The notes beneath the pieces were generated by a model, which saw only the letters and a list, made by a program, of their open reading frames with translations, was not told the origin of the DNA and made no database searches. Both the position numbers and the translations under genes were made by a program. From contig CAJHNH020004879.1 in NCBI GenBank assembly GCA_905116865.2, forward strand, positions 764,281-828,280: DNA of 64,000 bases, in the 5' to 3' direction. The stretch comes from Candidula unifasciata. Lineage: Eukaryota; Mollusca; Gastropoda; Stylommatophora; Geomitridae. Numbering within the stretch: the stretch's first letter is position 1; the number at the start of each line of letters is the position of its first letter. Below, in pieces: positions 55,071 through 64,000 of the stretch.

Positions 55071-55195
55071 CAGTTAGTTGGTTAGTTAGTTGTTTAGTTA
55101 GTTAGTTGGTTAGTTAGTTAGTTGGTCAGTCAGTCAGTCAGTCAGTCAGTCAGTCAGTCAGTCAGTCAGTCAGTCAGTCAGTCAGTCAGTCAGTC

Positions 55196-55304
<109 letters not shown>

Positions 55305-55349
55305 AGTTAGTTATTTAGTTGGTTAGTTAGTGAGTCATAAGTCACTCAG

Positions 55350-55790
55350 TCAGTCACCAGTCAATCAGGTTCACTCCACCTCCTAGCACATGGAACCACT
55401 GAGTTCACAGGGCTCAGATTTCCTCTTGCCTAGATTGTTTGTGTTGGCACCCCACGCCCAAGGCATCCCTCGCTGGACACGAGGCTCCCAAGGCCTAAGG
55501 GACTGCAAGTTACTTGGTAAGCATAGGGTCGCCATAACATAATTGTGCTATGTGACTGAAAAGGATTTCTTGCATTTCCTTCAGTTTGATTCTCGGTCTT
55601 AGAGTGTTAACTCTTTCGGTCCCAACTCTTCTCTTTCCCTTCTTTCGTAAGAAGCAGGGGCCTAAAATAATAACTATTTCGATCTCAAAAGGTTTGTCTT
55701 AAAGCATTATGGGACACAGTTGTTGAAGTCGTAATGGGATAGAATGTATTTACTTTATAACTAAATGGGACAAGGAAAGATATTAAAAGT
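55350..55790. other. no recognisable feature
   Basis: Mixed sequence between two arrays. Confidence 0.4.
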
Positions 55791-55794
55791 ATTT

Positions 55795-56400
55795 ACTGTC
55801 AGGGACACATGAAGCTAACAAAAGTACATAATGTCGGGGAGAAGGGAAGCTAAAAAAAAAGTATACAATGTCAGGGACATGGGAAGCTAAAAAAAAAAGT
55901 ATACAATGTCAGGGACATGGAAAGCTAAAAAAAAGTATACAATGTCAGGGACATGGGAAGCTAAAAAAAAAAAGTATACAATGTAAGGGACACGGGAAGC
56001 TAAAAAAAAAAAAGGATACAATGTCAGGGACACGAGAAGCTAAGAAAAGTACATAAGGTCAGGGACACGGGAAGCTAAGAAAAGTGTATAATGTCGGGGA
56101 GAAGGGAAGCTAAAAAAAAAAGTATACAATGTCAGGGACACGGGAAGCTAAAAAAAAAAAAAAAAGAATGCAATGTTAGGGACACGGAAAGATAATAAAA
56201 AGTATACAATGCCAGGGACATGGGAAGGTAAAAAAAAAAAAAAACAGTATACAATGTCAGGGACACGGAAAGCTAAAAAAAAGTATACAGTGTCAGGGAC
56301 AGGGTAAGCTAAAAAAAGTATATAATGTCAGGGACATAGGAAGCTAAAAAAAAAAAGTATACAGTGTCAGGGACAGGGTAAGCTAAAAAAAAGTATATGT
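55795..56400. repeat. approximately 40-bp minisatellite with variable A-run
   Basis: Units 'gtatacaatgtcagggacac' + 'gggaagctaaaa' + (A)4-14, about 15 units. Unit length varies only with the A-run. Confidence 0.93.
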
Positions 56401-56404
56401 TAGG

Positions 56405-56672
56405 AAATGTCAATAAACGCATAGAGAGTGGTCTAATACTGGCAGTGAATCCTAGAGACACTCATCGTGGAGGGGTATAGTGACCTCTACTGTCAGTTAA
56501 GCCCCTGTGTTGTTTCCCCCCAAAAAGCACCGGCTCGTGGCAGTAGCTTACCCTAGCGTGTTGAGCTGCTGTTTCTAACGGGATATGCAGAGTATCAGAG
56601 AGTTGACTTCAGTAGCCAAGGAAAATGTGTTGCCTCAGTGACCTAAATTGTGTGTGGTCATCACAACGGAGT
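56405..56672. other. no recognisable feature
   Basis: Short unique-looking spacer. Confidence 0.4.
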
Positions 56673-56676
56673 TGGG

Positions 56677-56683
56677 AGAGAGA

Positions 56684-56743
<60 letters not shown>
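56677..56743. repeat. (GA)n microsatellite
   Basis: About 65 bp of GA. Confidence 0.97.
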
Positions 56744-56744
<1 letters not shown>

Positions 56745-56824
56745 GTGACTATATTTGTAGTCTAAATGTACAGCTTATAAAAGCAATTACAATGAAATTA
56801 AAGTAACATCTTTTCTTCTGTTTC

Positions 56825-57142
<318 letters not shown>

Positions 57143-57189
57143 TGTAAATGTGCGAATTTATTACTATATATAAAAATTACTTTTCTTCA

Positions 57190-58970
57190 ATAATATAAAT
57201 CTCATTTGTGCTTCATATCTAACCTGTTAAACTTCAAACCTCAACTACTGTATTTTAAACCTCAACTATTATGCTTTTAACATCACCTACTGTTAATCAT
57301 TCCTCACCTATTGTACTTTAAACCTCTCCTTTTGTAGTTCAAACCACACCTATTGTACTTTAAATTCCATCACGTATACTTTAAAAATCATTTTTTACAT
57401 CTGAAATCTAACCAATTGTACTCTAAACGTCACTGATATACGTTATACTTAGCCATATATCTCTGAACCTCACCTCTAGTACTTTAAAAACGTATCATTT
57501 TGCACTCTAGACCTCATTTACTGTACTCCAAATATGTTTTGTTTGTTTTAGTATCCAGACGCCATGAGTTGTTAACATTTCGGCCTTGATTCCATTGTAA
57601 ATACCGTAATCTGGGATAAATGTGGCTTTTCTGCTTACCCCCGGGAGTGAACCCGGACCACTGGGAGTTCGTCACCCGCTCACCGCGCAATCCGGTTCAG
57701 CCAGCTACGCTAGAGAGCCGGACTACTCCAAACATAAGTTATTATATTCTAAACCTCACCTACTATACTCTTAACATCTCCTATTGTACTCTAAACCTCA
57801 CCTACTATACTCTTAACATCTCCTATTGTACTCTAAACCTCACATACTATACTCTTAACATCTCCTATTGTACTCTAAACCTCACCTACTATACTCTTAA
57901 CATCTCCTATTGTACTCTAAACCTCACCTACTACACTCTTAACATCTCCTATTGTACTCTAAACCTCACCTACTATACTCTTAACATCTCCTATTGTGCT
58001 CTAAACCTCACCTACTATACTCTTAACATCTCCTATTGTACTCTAAACCTCACTACTATACTCTTAACATCTCCCTATTGTACTCTAAACCTCACATACT
58101 ATACTCTAAACATCTCCTATTGTACTCTAAACCTCACCTACTACACTCTTAACATCTCCTATTGTACTCTAAACCTCACCTACTATACTCTTAACATCTC
58201 CTATTGTGCTCTAAACCTCACCTACTATACTCTTAACATCTCCTATTGTACTCTTAACCTCACCTACTCTACTCTTAACATCTCCTATTGTACTCTAAAC
58301 CTCACCTACTATACTCTTAACATCTCCTAGTGTACTCTTAACCTCACCTACTATACTCTTAACATCTCCTATTGTACTCTAAACCTCACCTACTATACTC
58401 TTAACATCTCCTATTGTGCTCTAAACCTCACCTACTATACTCTTAACATCTTCTATTGTGCTCTAAACCTCACCTACTATACTCTTAACATCTCCTATTA
58501 TACTCTAAACCTCACCTACTATACTCTTAACATCTCCTATTGTAATCTAAACCTCACTTGTACTTTAAACTTTGAATGGCATATTTTAAACCCTATTTGT
58601 TACACTCTAAACCTCATCTTCACTACTTTAAACATCGCCTATAGAATTTTAAGTCGGCTCTGTGGCTAAGTCGATGCGAACGCTTCGTAATGCCGGGATG
58701 CCGGGTTCGATCAACAAGCAATAGTAAACTACTGGACGTAAATGCCTAGAAAAACCACAAACAACAGCCAGGGGCTGTTGGGGTTGGTTCTGCAACGTCC
58801 TGTAAAGGATACGCAACTAACCTTTATAGTATTTTAAACCTCAACTTCTATTCTTATTTGCACTGTAAACCTTGCCTGTTGAACCTAAAATCTCGTCTAC
58901 TGTACTGAACACTTCACAAATTGCACTTGGAACCTAATTTATTGTATTTTAAGCCTCCCCAATTATATCT
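57190..58970. repeat. 42-bp minisatellite: homogeneous core, degenerate edges
   Basis: The core at about 57725-58555 has units 'tactctaaacctcacctact' + 'atactcttaacatctcctat' + tg, nearly identical. Flanks at 57.2-57.5 kb and 58.56-58.97 kb carry the same phrases (ttaaacctcacc, tgtact) but heavily diverged. A non-repetitive insert of about 180 bp lies at 57540-57720. The 236-codon YYTLNISYCTLNLT ORF is a repeat artefact. Confidence 0.93.
58653..58824 (+). repeat. SINE D copy with 13-bp target-site duplication
   Basis: 'gtcggctctgtggctaagtc' to 'aaaggatacgcaactaacctt', with an internal deletion of about 60 bp compared with the 5.35 kb copy. It is flanked by tatagaattttaa (58640-58652) and tatagtattttaa (58825-58837). 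Confidence 0.92.
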
Positions 58971-58974
58971 TTTT

Positions 58975-59368
58975 TTTTTTCCCTAATCGGATCCAGTACA
59001 CACAAACCTCTATCTACACCCGAGTTTAAAATAAAAGCGGCGAAACACAGTGACCTACTTAAGAATAAAAGGGCAAAGTGAAGTGCAAAGAATAGCAGTC
59101 AGGAAGTCTCAATGGGGGTGGGGAAAAAAAAAGGGGGGGGGGGGTGAAGGTGAGTTAGATGAAGCGCCTGAGGGGATGGGGGGGGGAGGGGATGCGGAAG
59201 TTTATGCTTGTAGAGTGGGATCACACATGTATACGGCCTGCAGACTACCCGGCCACGATATTGATAAAAACGATACACCTCACAGAGAAGATGTTGATGT
59301 TGTTTTTGCTGATGCTAATACGGAAGGTGGGGGAAGGGGGGGGGGGGGAAGAGTTGCCGTGGCGTTTT
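58975..59368. other. poly-G rich spacer, no gene
   Basis: Contains several G runs (about 59130, 59175 and 59335). The ORFs here lack recognisable domains. Confidence 0.45.
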
Positions 59369-59369
59369 T

Positions 59370-59510
59370 TTTTTCTTCAAAATGTACCTTGACTCCCAGG
59401 TCGACCCAGCCTTAAGTGAGTACCAGGTGCAGTTCTGGGAAGTAAAGGTGGTCGGTGTGATGCTGACCACATCACCCACCAAGTGCCGATCGGTCTAAAA
59501 AAATACAAGC
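59370..59510 (+). repeat. SINE C fragment, sense
   Basis: 'aaaatgtaccttgactccca', 'ggtcgacccagccttaagtg', 'gtgatgctgaccacatcacc' and 'gccgatcggtctaaaaaaat'; the 3' hairpin block is missing. Confidence 0.82.
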
Positions 59511-59587
59511 TATCTTGCGAATAACGGTCCCAAATTATCGAGGCCGAAAATATACCCTAACAGGGCCTCAGTCACATGTAAATTGCG

Positions 59588-59855
59588 GACTTCCTGCTAC
59601 TTAAATTGCGCACTTCCGGCGACTACCGCCACCGTAAAGAGTTTCCCCGACGCTGTGTGGATTGGGGCTAAACTAGATGGCTGGGACTCACGAGCAGCAG
59701 CTACTGCATCTCCTGCAGCTTCCTTCATTTTATTTGCTCCTGAGTCCCAGCCATCTAGTTTAGCCCCGCTCCATGCCGCCTGTGGCGGGTAAATTCGCTT
59801 TAAACTAGCGACTGCACTATGTGCAATTTTACAGAGGGAAGTACAAACTGTTAAT
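59588..59855. mobile_element. palindromic element (MITE-like), approximately 265 bp
   Basis: A perfect 27-bp inverted repeat, ggggctaaactagatggctg + ggactca, lies at 59664-59690 and 59741-59767 around a 50-bp loop. Outside it the arms continue imperfectly: left 'acttcctgctacttaaattg' pairs with the inverse of right 'caattttacagagggaagt'. The whole can fold as one hairpin. No ORF is present. Confidence 0.85.
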
Positions 59856-59859
59856 CATC

Positions 59860-61300
59860 ATAAAGTCTTATATTACCCCCGGCCTTGCTGGTTAAATGAG
59901 AGGATTCGGGGTTTGCCCACATCTTATTCCCTACTGTTAATAAACTTGTATATTTAAATGTATTAAAGTTCACTGACACAAATAATTACAGTTAAAATGA
60001 AACTCCATAAAACTGTGAGAATATTAACAACTGTAACATTTATTTGGAATTGGAATTCAAGCTAATAGTCAAATGGCTGTGGATAAAATTATGGATTGTA
60101 TTAGGTTATTAGACAAATCTGTCCACTTAGCTGTAGCTTGCGTTCCTTTGGTCAGCTTCTAGCTAAGCCTCGGAGACACATCAGGCAGGCCGACTCTTCC
60201 AGTCCAGTCCAGACAATCGGGCATCTGCAGCTACGCTGGGATTTACTTCTGGAACTCCCACCTGGAACTATCATCTGGAACTTGAACAATAGAACAGTCC
60301 CTATATAAACAGTTTGGAAAGTTTTCACTGGAGACAACAGTACCTCTAGTTCTCATATAATGTTACACTACACACATATATGGAGTAGGGTAATCACATA
60401 TGTTCACATTCTACTGGTATAGAATGGGAATGTTTACAGAACATGGTCCATAATCCTGATGGCGAAATATTTAGGAAACATCAGTTTCATGAATACTCTC
60501 TAGCCCAGTAGTTTACATCACACAACAAGAAAGAACATTCATCAGTGTAAATTGTTCTGATGTCTTTACAATAGTGAGGGGTTAACATGCTTACACACAG
60601 TCACATTTCACAATATTCTCATTTAAACCACATTGGTTCACATCACAAAGAATGAGAATCAGGAAGTGAGTTTACATGGGCCAGAAACTCATAACAGGTG
60701 CTTTGCACAGTTTAAAAATAAATGGGATTGACATATCTCCATCAATATAACTGGGTGCTGGGAAAGATGTCATTATACAACCATAGATGACAATGGGCTT
60801 TCCATCTGTCACAGTATTAACATAAAATATACAACAATCACTCCAGTTTAAATCTAAATCCACATGTGTGATAACATCTTAGTTGGCAGAGTTTAGAAGT
60901 TGTGAGGGGTGAAATATAATTATTAAAATTGTAAGGCCACCTGCTGTAGAACTGAAATATATTCCCAGTAATGGGGAAATATATATACAACAATAATAAT
61001 TACAAGCATGGGCCATACATCTCTCTTCTTCTCCGACAGTGTAAATATTAAATTCAGCCCTACTGTGTTATTCACTTTCCAAGCTCTTAAACCAGTCTCA
61101 GAATTATCTGGACTAAATCTAAATTAAAGCCATACAGTGATTTATCAAGCTAATATCACCATGAGGTAAAATCAACTTAGTAAGGATTAGGTATAATGAA
61201 TATACACTTCATTCCTTTTTTTAATTGTCTCACCATGCTGGAAACCGGAACCGGCCGAGATTTCACATGAGGACATAAATTCTCACTTAATTAATATAAT
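59860..61300. other. no recognisable feature
   Basis: AT-rich sequence with loosely recurring 'tttacatcacac' and 'gttcacat' phrases but no definable repeat, coding segment or RNA gene. Confidence 0.5.
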
Positions 61301-61302
61301 TC

Positions 61303-61962
61303 ATCATCATCATCAGGTGCCTTGCCGACTGGCGTGGGCGATCATACCTCTCCATAATCCGCGATCTCCTGCAGCATGTATCAGTTCGTGTGCCGACACA
61401 CCTCCACGCCATGCAACAAGACTGTCAAGCATCTTCTCTCGTTGTCTTCCTCTATCCCTCCTTCCACAGATCTTTCCAGTGGTCACAACATGTTCTATTT
61501 TCCCTCTTTTTTATAACATGGCCGAAAAATGATGACTGTCTCCTTCTGATGTCAGTGATAAGTTGTCTTCGGGCTCCCGCCTCTTTTAAAACCTCTTGGT
61601 TGCTCTTTTTGGCTGTCCAAGGTATTCTAAGCATTCTTCTGTAAAACCACATCTCTGAGGCCTCTAAAAATTGTTTGGCCTGCCTACCGATTGTCCAGGA
61701 TTCACATCCATATGTTAAAACTGGATGTATGTAGCAAGCAAGAATTCTTTTTCTAACTCTCGATGACAAGGATATATTGCACAAGATGTTTTTCATTTTA
61801 TAAAATGCCGTTTTTGCCTGTACAATTCTGTTTCTTATTTCAGTTATGCATCTTCCATCTGATGTTATCCATGTGCCCAGATACTTAAATTTCTTTAATT
61901 GTCCTAAAATAACACCATCGACTTTTATTACACATTTAGTAATAATTTGTGTCTTTAATTTC
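61303..61962 (-). pseudogene. non-LTR reverse transcriptase relic, C-terminal third
   Basis: The minus strand reads continuously TKCVIKVDGVILGQLKKFKY + LGTWITSDGRCITEIRNRIV + QAKTAFYKMKNILCNISLSS, then RVRKRILACYIHPVLTYGCE + SWTI, then ...MWFYRRMLRIPWTAKKSNQE and FFGHVIKKRE. These are the 'FKYLGxxIxxDG...EIxxRIxxA', 'LxYGCExWT', 'RRxLRIxWxxxxxNxxVL' and 'FxGHVxR' motifs of LINE RTs. It ends with a short (GAT)n. It is open for a long stretch, so it is relatively young, but the 5' part is missing. Confidence 0.9.
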
Positions 61963-61964
61963 TT

Positions 61965-62555
61965 TATTTATTTTCTTTATTATAATATAATTATAATAAT
62001 TAAAAATACCAATGCACGTTTTTAGTATCAAATAAACATTATTTCAATCATCAACTAGATCATATGTTTGCATACATATATATATACTAGATTATAAACG
62101 TGGTTAGTAAGGATAAGGGAATTCACAAGGATTTCTCCCACCATGTGGGCATCAAATTTCAGCAGATAAAATTAATTCAGAGGAATAGTAGCAATAGATC
62201 AAATTTAGCTAATTTTATTTACTGACCCCTGGTTGGGAATTCAAACAAAAAATTGGACCACAGGCTGACTAACAACTTTAGACTGAACTGGTCAATTTCT
62301 GATTTGAAAAGGGAATAGGAAGTCCTTAAAAAGGAGGAAGTCACTCTTGAGTTACTCCTTGCACTACTCATCATCTCATTCGTCTTTTAACTTCTTAATT
62401 AATTAAGTATAATTAAGGCTAATAGAAAGCAATTAAGAAATGTTTACAAATTTGATAATAATATTACTAGTACACAGCAATACTTAAAAGGGCAGAAACA
62501 GCTGTCCAGACCAGCTCGACACACCGCCCGTAGCGGTGTTGGAGATACTCTCGGC
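61965..62555. other. no recognisable feature
   Basis: AT-rich sequence; nothing identified. Confidence 0.45.
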
Positions 62556-62559
62556 GGTG

Positions 62560-62626
62560 GCGGAAGTATAAGTCTAGCTCTCAGTACGCCTAAAGTTGTG
62601 AACAAGGGACCTTTTACCATTCTACG
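62560..62626 (+). repeat. SINE C 3' end fragment
   Basis: 'agtctagctctcagtacgcc' + taaagttgtgaacaagggacc is the family's 3' terminus only. A CAC-rich trinucleotide tract follows at 62640-62695. Confidence 0.65.
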
Positions 62627-62826
62627 GGAGCTAACACTACTAATACCACCACCACCCCCACCATCACACCCTCCACCACAACAACAATTACTACCAGGTT
62701 TTTTTTTTTTTTTTAAAGAAAACCATAAATGGTGTATGTTTTTTGTGTGTGTTTTTTTTTTAAAGTAGGGTACTCATCATACAGTTTTTAAAAAAAACCT
62801 GTACTGGCTAGAAAATGTAAATTACA

Positions 62827-63136
62827 GTAAAGGTTTATTCTTCTTCTTTCTTCGCGTTCACCAGCTGTACACTCTGGCGGAAAGTTCTGGTTGCTCGTCC
62901 ACTACTGAACTGCAGTCCTGCTCCAGAACCTGTGTTGCGTGTGCATCAGTTTTACAGATCTCATTCTCTTGAATACAGACTGTTGGTTCCTTGCCTCTCC
63001 GGCAGATGCACTCCGACTTCAAAGGAAGCTCCCCAATTAGTCGACTCTTACGACATGCTATTGGGGAGGCAGTGGGTCTATTCTTGTTTTCCCTACAATG
63101 GGGCCCCGGAACCCACACGGGGTGTAAAGGTTTATT
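62827..63136 (-). repeat. SINE A copy with perfect 13-bp target-site duplication
   Basis: Body 62840-63123, flanked by gtaaaggtttatt at 62827-62839 and 63124-63136. The duplicated target is the 3' end of the SINE C that continues to the right, so SINE A inserted into the older SINE C. Confidence 0.95.
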
Positions 63137-63362
63137 TACACGCCAGTGACGCATCGGGCATATAGGGCTAAACTCATATCTTTATAGACCTAAATGTGTG
63201 AGGTGGTCAACAGCAAGCCGGCCCCATTTACTTCCCAGGACTTTACCTGGTAAACATTTAAGGCAAGGTAGACCCGGGAGCCGAGATCTTGTCGTGCGGA
63301 TTTGAACATCCTACCTTCAGACCCGCAGGTGAGCGTTTAGCCGCTAAACCAGGGTGGATACC
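63124..63362 (-). repeat. SINE C copy (target of the SINE A insertion)
   Basis: 'gacgcatcgggcatataggg', 'ccggccccatttacttccca', 'ggtaaacatttaaggcaagg' and a tRNA-like head at the right, 'gcgtttagccgctaaaccag'. Confidence 0.85.
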
Positions 63363-63464
63363 GTATATTCAAGTAGTGTTAAATAAAAGTGTGCGTTACG
63401 AGGTGCCGGTAGCTCACACTGTGGCGAACCATTAAGGAAAAAAAACTGATTGCTGCTACCACTT

Positions 63465-63675
63465 CTCTAATACTATCACCACAACTACCACCACTACTAC
63501 CTGCTACTACTAATGTTGCTGCTGCTACTACAGCTAGTAATACTACCATCACCACCACCACCATCACTACAACACTACCACTGTTGTTACTATTACTGCT
63601 GCTGCTACTACTACTATTACTATCCCCACCACTACTATTGCTGCTACTACCCCGCTACTACTGAGACTGTAGCTA
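63465..63675. repeat. cryptically simple (CTA/CCA/GCT)n trinucleotide tract
   Basis: Mixed ACT, ACC and TGC triplets for about 200 bp, similar in style to 48.85-49.0 kb. Confidence 0.85.
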
Positions 63676-63851
63676 CTAGTGCAGTGACATATGCAAGCCG
63701 ATAAACTTTGCCAATTATTGTTTGTGTCTGCATTTTTTAAAATATCTTATTACACCAGTCTGCAGATTTACAGTTCAAGTATCGTCCCTGCACATCAAGA
63801 TGGTTCCAGGTCTGAGAAAAATCCTTTGCGCTGACCTCTGCGCCAGCCATT

Positions 63852-64000
63852 TCAATGAATGCATCAAGAACCGACATTACTGCCCCAGGAACATTCCCAC
63901 AACTGCTGTGTCTCCTTCGTCAGTACTCAACGAAGAGTCGACATGCTAATAGTATCTTGCAACCTGGTTAAAAGCCCGCTTATGTTTCCCCTCAGTGTTA
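63852..64000 (-). repeat. LINE family F 3' end, cut by window edge
   Basis: 'gcatcaagaaccgacattac', 'aacattcccacaactgctgt', 'caacgaagagtcgacatgct' and 'tatgtttcccctcagtgtta' match the family's 3' region. Confidence 0.82.

Noticed and set aside
57620..58330. 236-codon ORF of NISYCTLNLTYYTL repeats
   Set aside because: A 42-bp minisatellite whose period is a multiple of 3; a unit with a one-base deletion shifts the frame without consequence for the pattern, as expected for non-coding DNA.
61452..61796. Functional gene call for the 114-codon open frame
   Set aside because: It is the C-terminal part of a LINE reverse transcriptase lacking the catalytic core; a transposon relic.

Overview
This is an animal nuclear genome window, most likely from a gastropod or another mollusc. 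It has intron-split coding sequence with GT/AG junctions, very low gene density, and a dense load of tRNA-derived SINEs, non-LTR (LINE) relics, hAT and Tigger remnants and unusually long microsatellites. The mollusc guess rests on repeat style, on the receptor sequence, and on an hAT element resembling SPIN, a family reported from a pond snail among other hosts. No species can be named from sequence alone.

The only convincing host gene is on the minus strand at about 5.7-11.3 kb. It is the 3' part of a rhodopsin-class neuropeptide GPCR of the CCAP receptor / neuropeptide S receptor group. Four exons join in frame: TM5 (11190-11328), ICL3 to early TM6 (10001-10114), TM6-TM7 (7510-7681) and a very long cytoplasmic tail (5744-6857). 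Exons for TM1-TM4 were not found and must lie further upstream (higher coordinates) or beyond the window. The start of the TM5 exon borders a 17-N gap and about 1 kb of error-like sequence, and it lacks a readable AG acceptor.

The rest is repeats. Layout: 0-5 kb, SINEs and short minisatellites; 5.3-11.3 kb, the receptor gene, whose introns carry a (CA)n tract, a 61-bp minisatellite touching an acceptor and an approximately 900-bp trinucleotide array; 11.3-12.5 kb, gap and poor sequence; 13-25 kb, LINE relics and SINEs, with a 450-bp (TTC)n tract; 25-29 kb, nested SINE/hAT insertions and two inverted-repeat DNA elements; 32-34 kb, a Tigger transposase relic; 34.5-42.3 kb, a degenerate satellite-like domain interrupted by LINEs, SINEs and a 950-bp (TATG)n array; 43.1-44.8 kb, a diverged tandem repeat invaded by a SINE and a SPIN-like hAT element; 44.9-54 kb, LINE tails, one of which has become a 53-bp minisatellite; 53.6-55.3 kb, a (TTAG)n array with two retroposon insertions; 57.2-59 kb, a 42-bp minisatellite with a homogenised core and decayed edges; 59.6-59.85 kb, a palindromic element; 61.3-62 kb, a LINE relic; 62.8-64 kb, SINEs and a LINE 3' end.

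The most informative theme is the mobile-element history. Several insertions show readable target-site duplications (SINE A, C, D, E, G, a LINE tail, and two hAT elements), so nesting order can be read directly. The large GAA/TTC tracts sit at the 3' ends of one SINE family (called SINE A here) or of LINE relics, so retroposon tails appear to seed the giant microsatellites. Family letters A-H are labels used only in this annotation.
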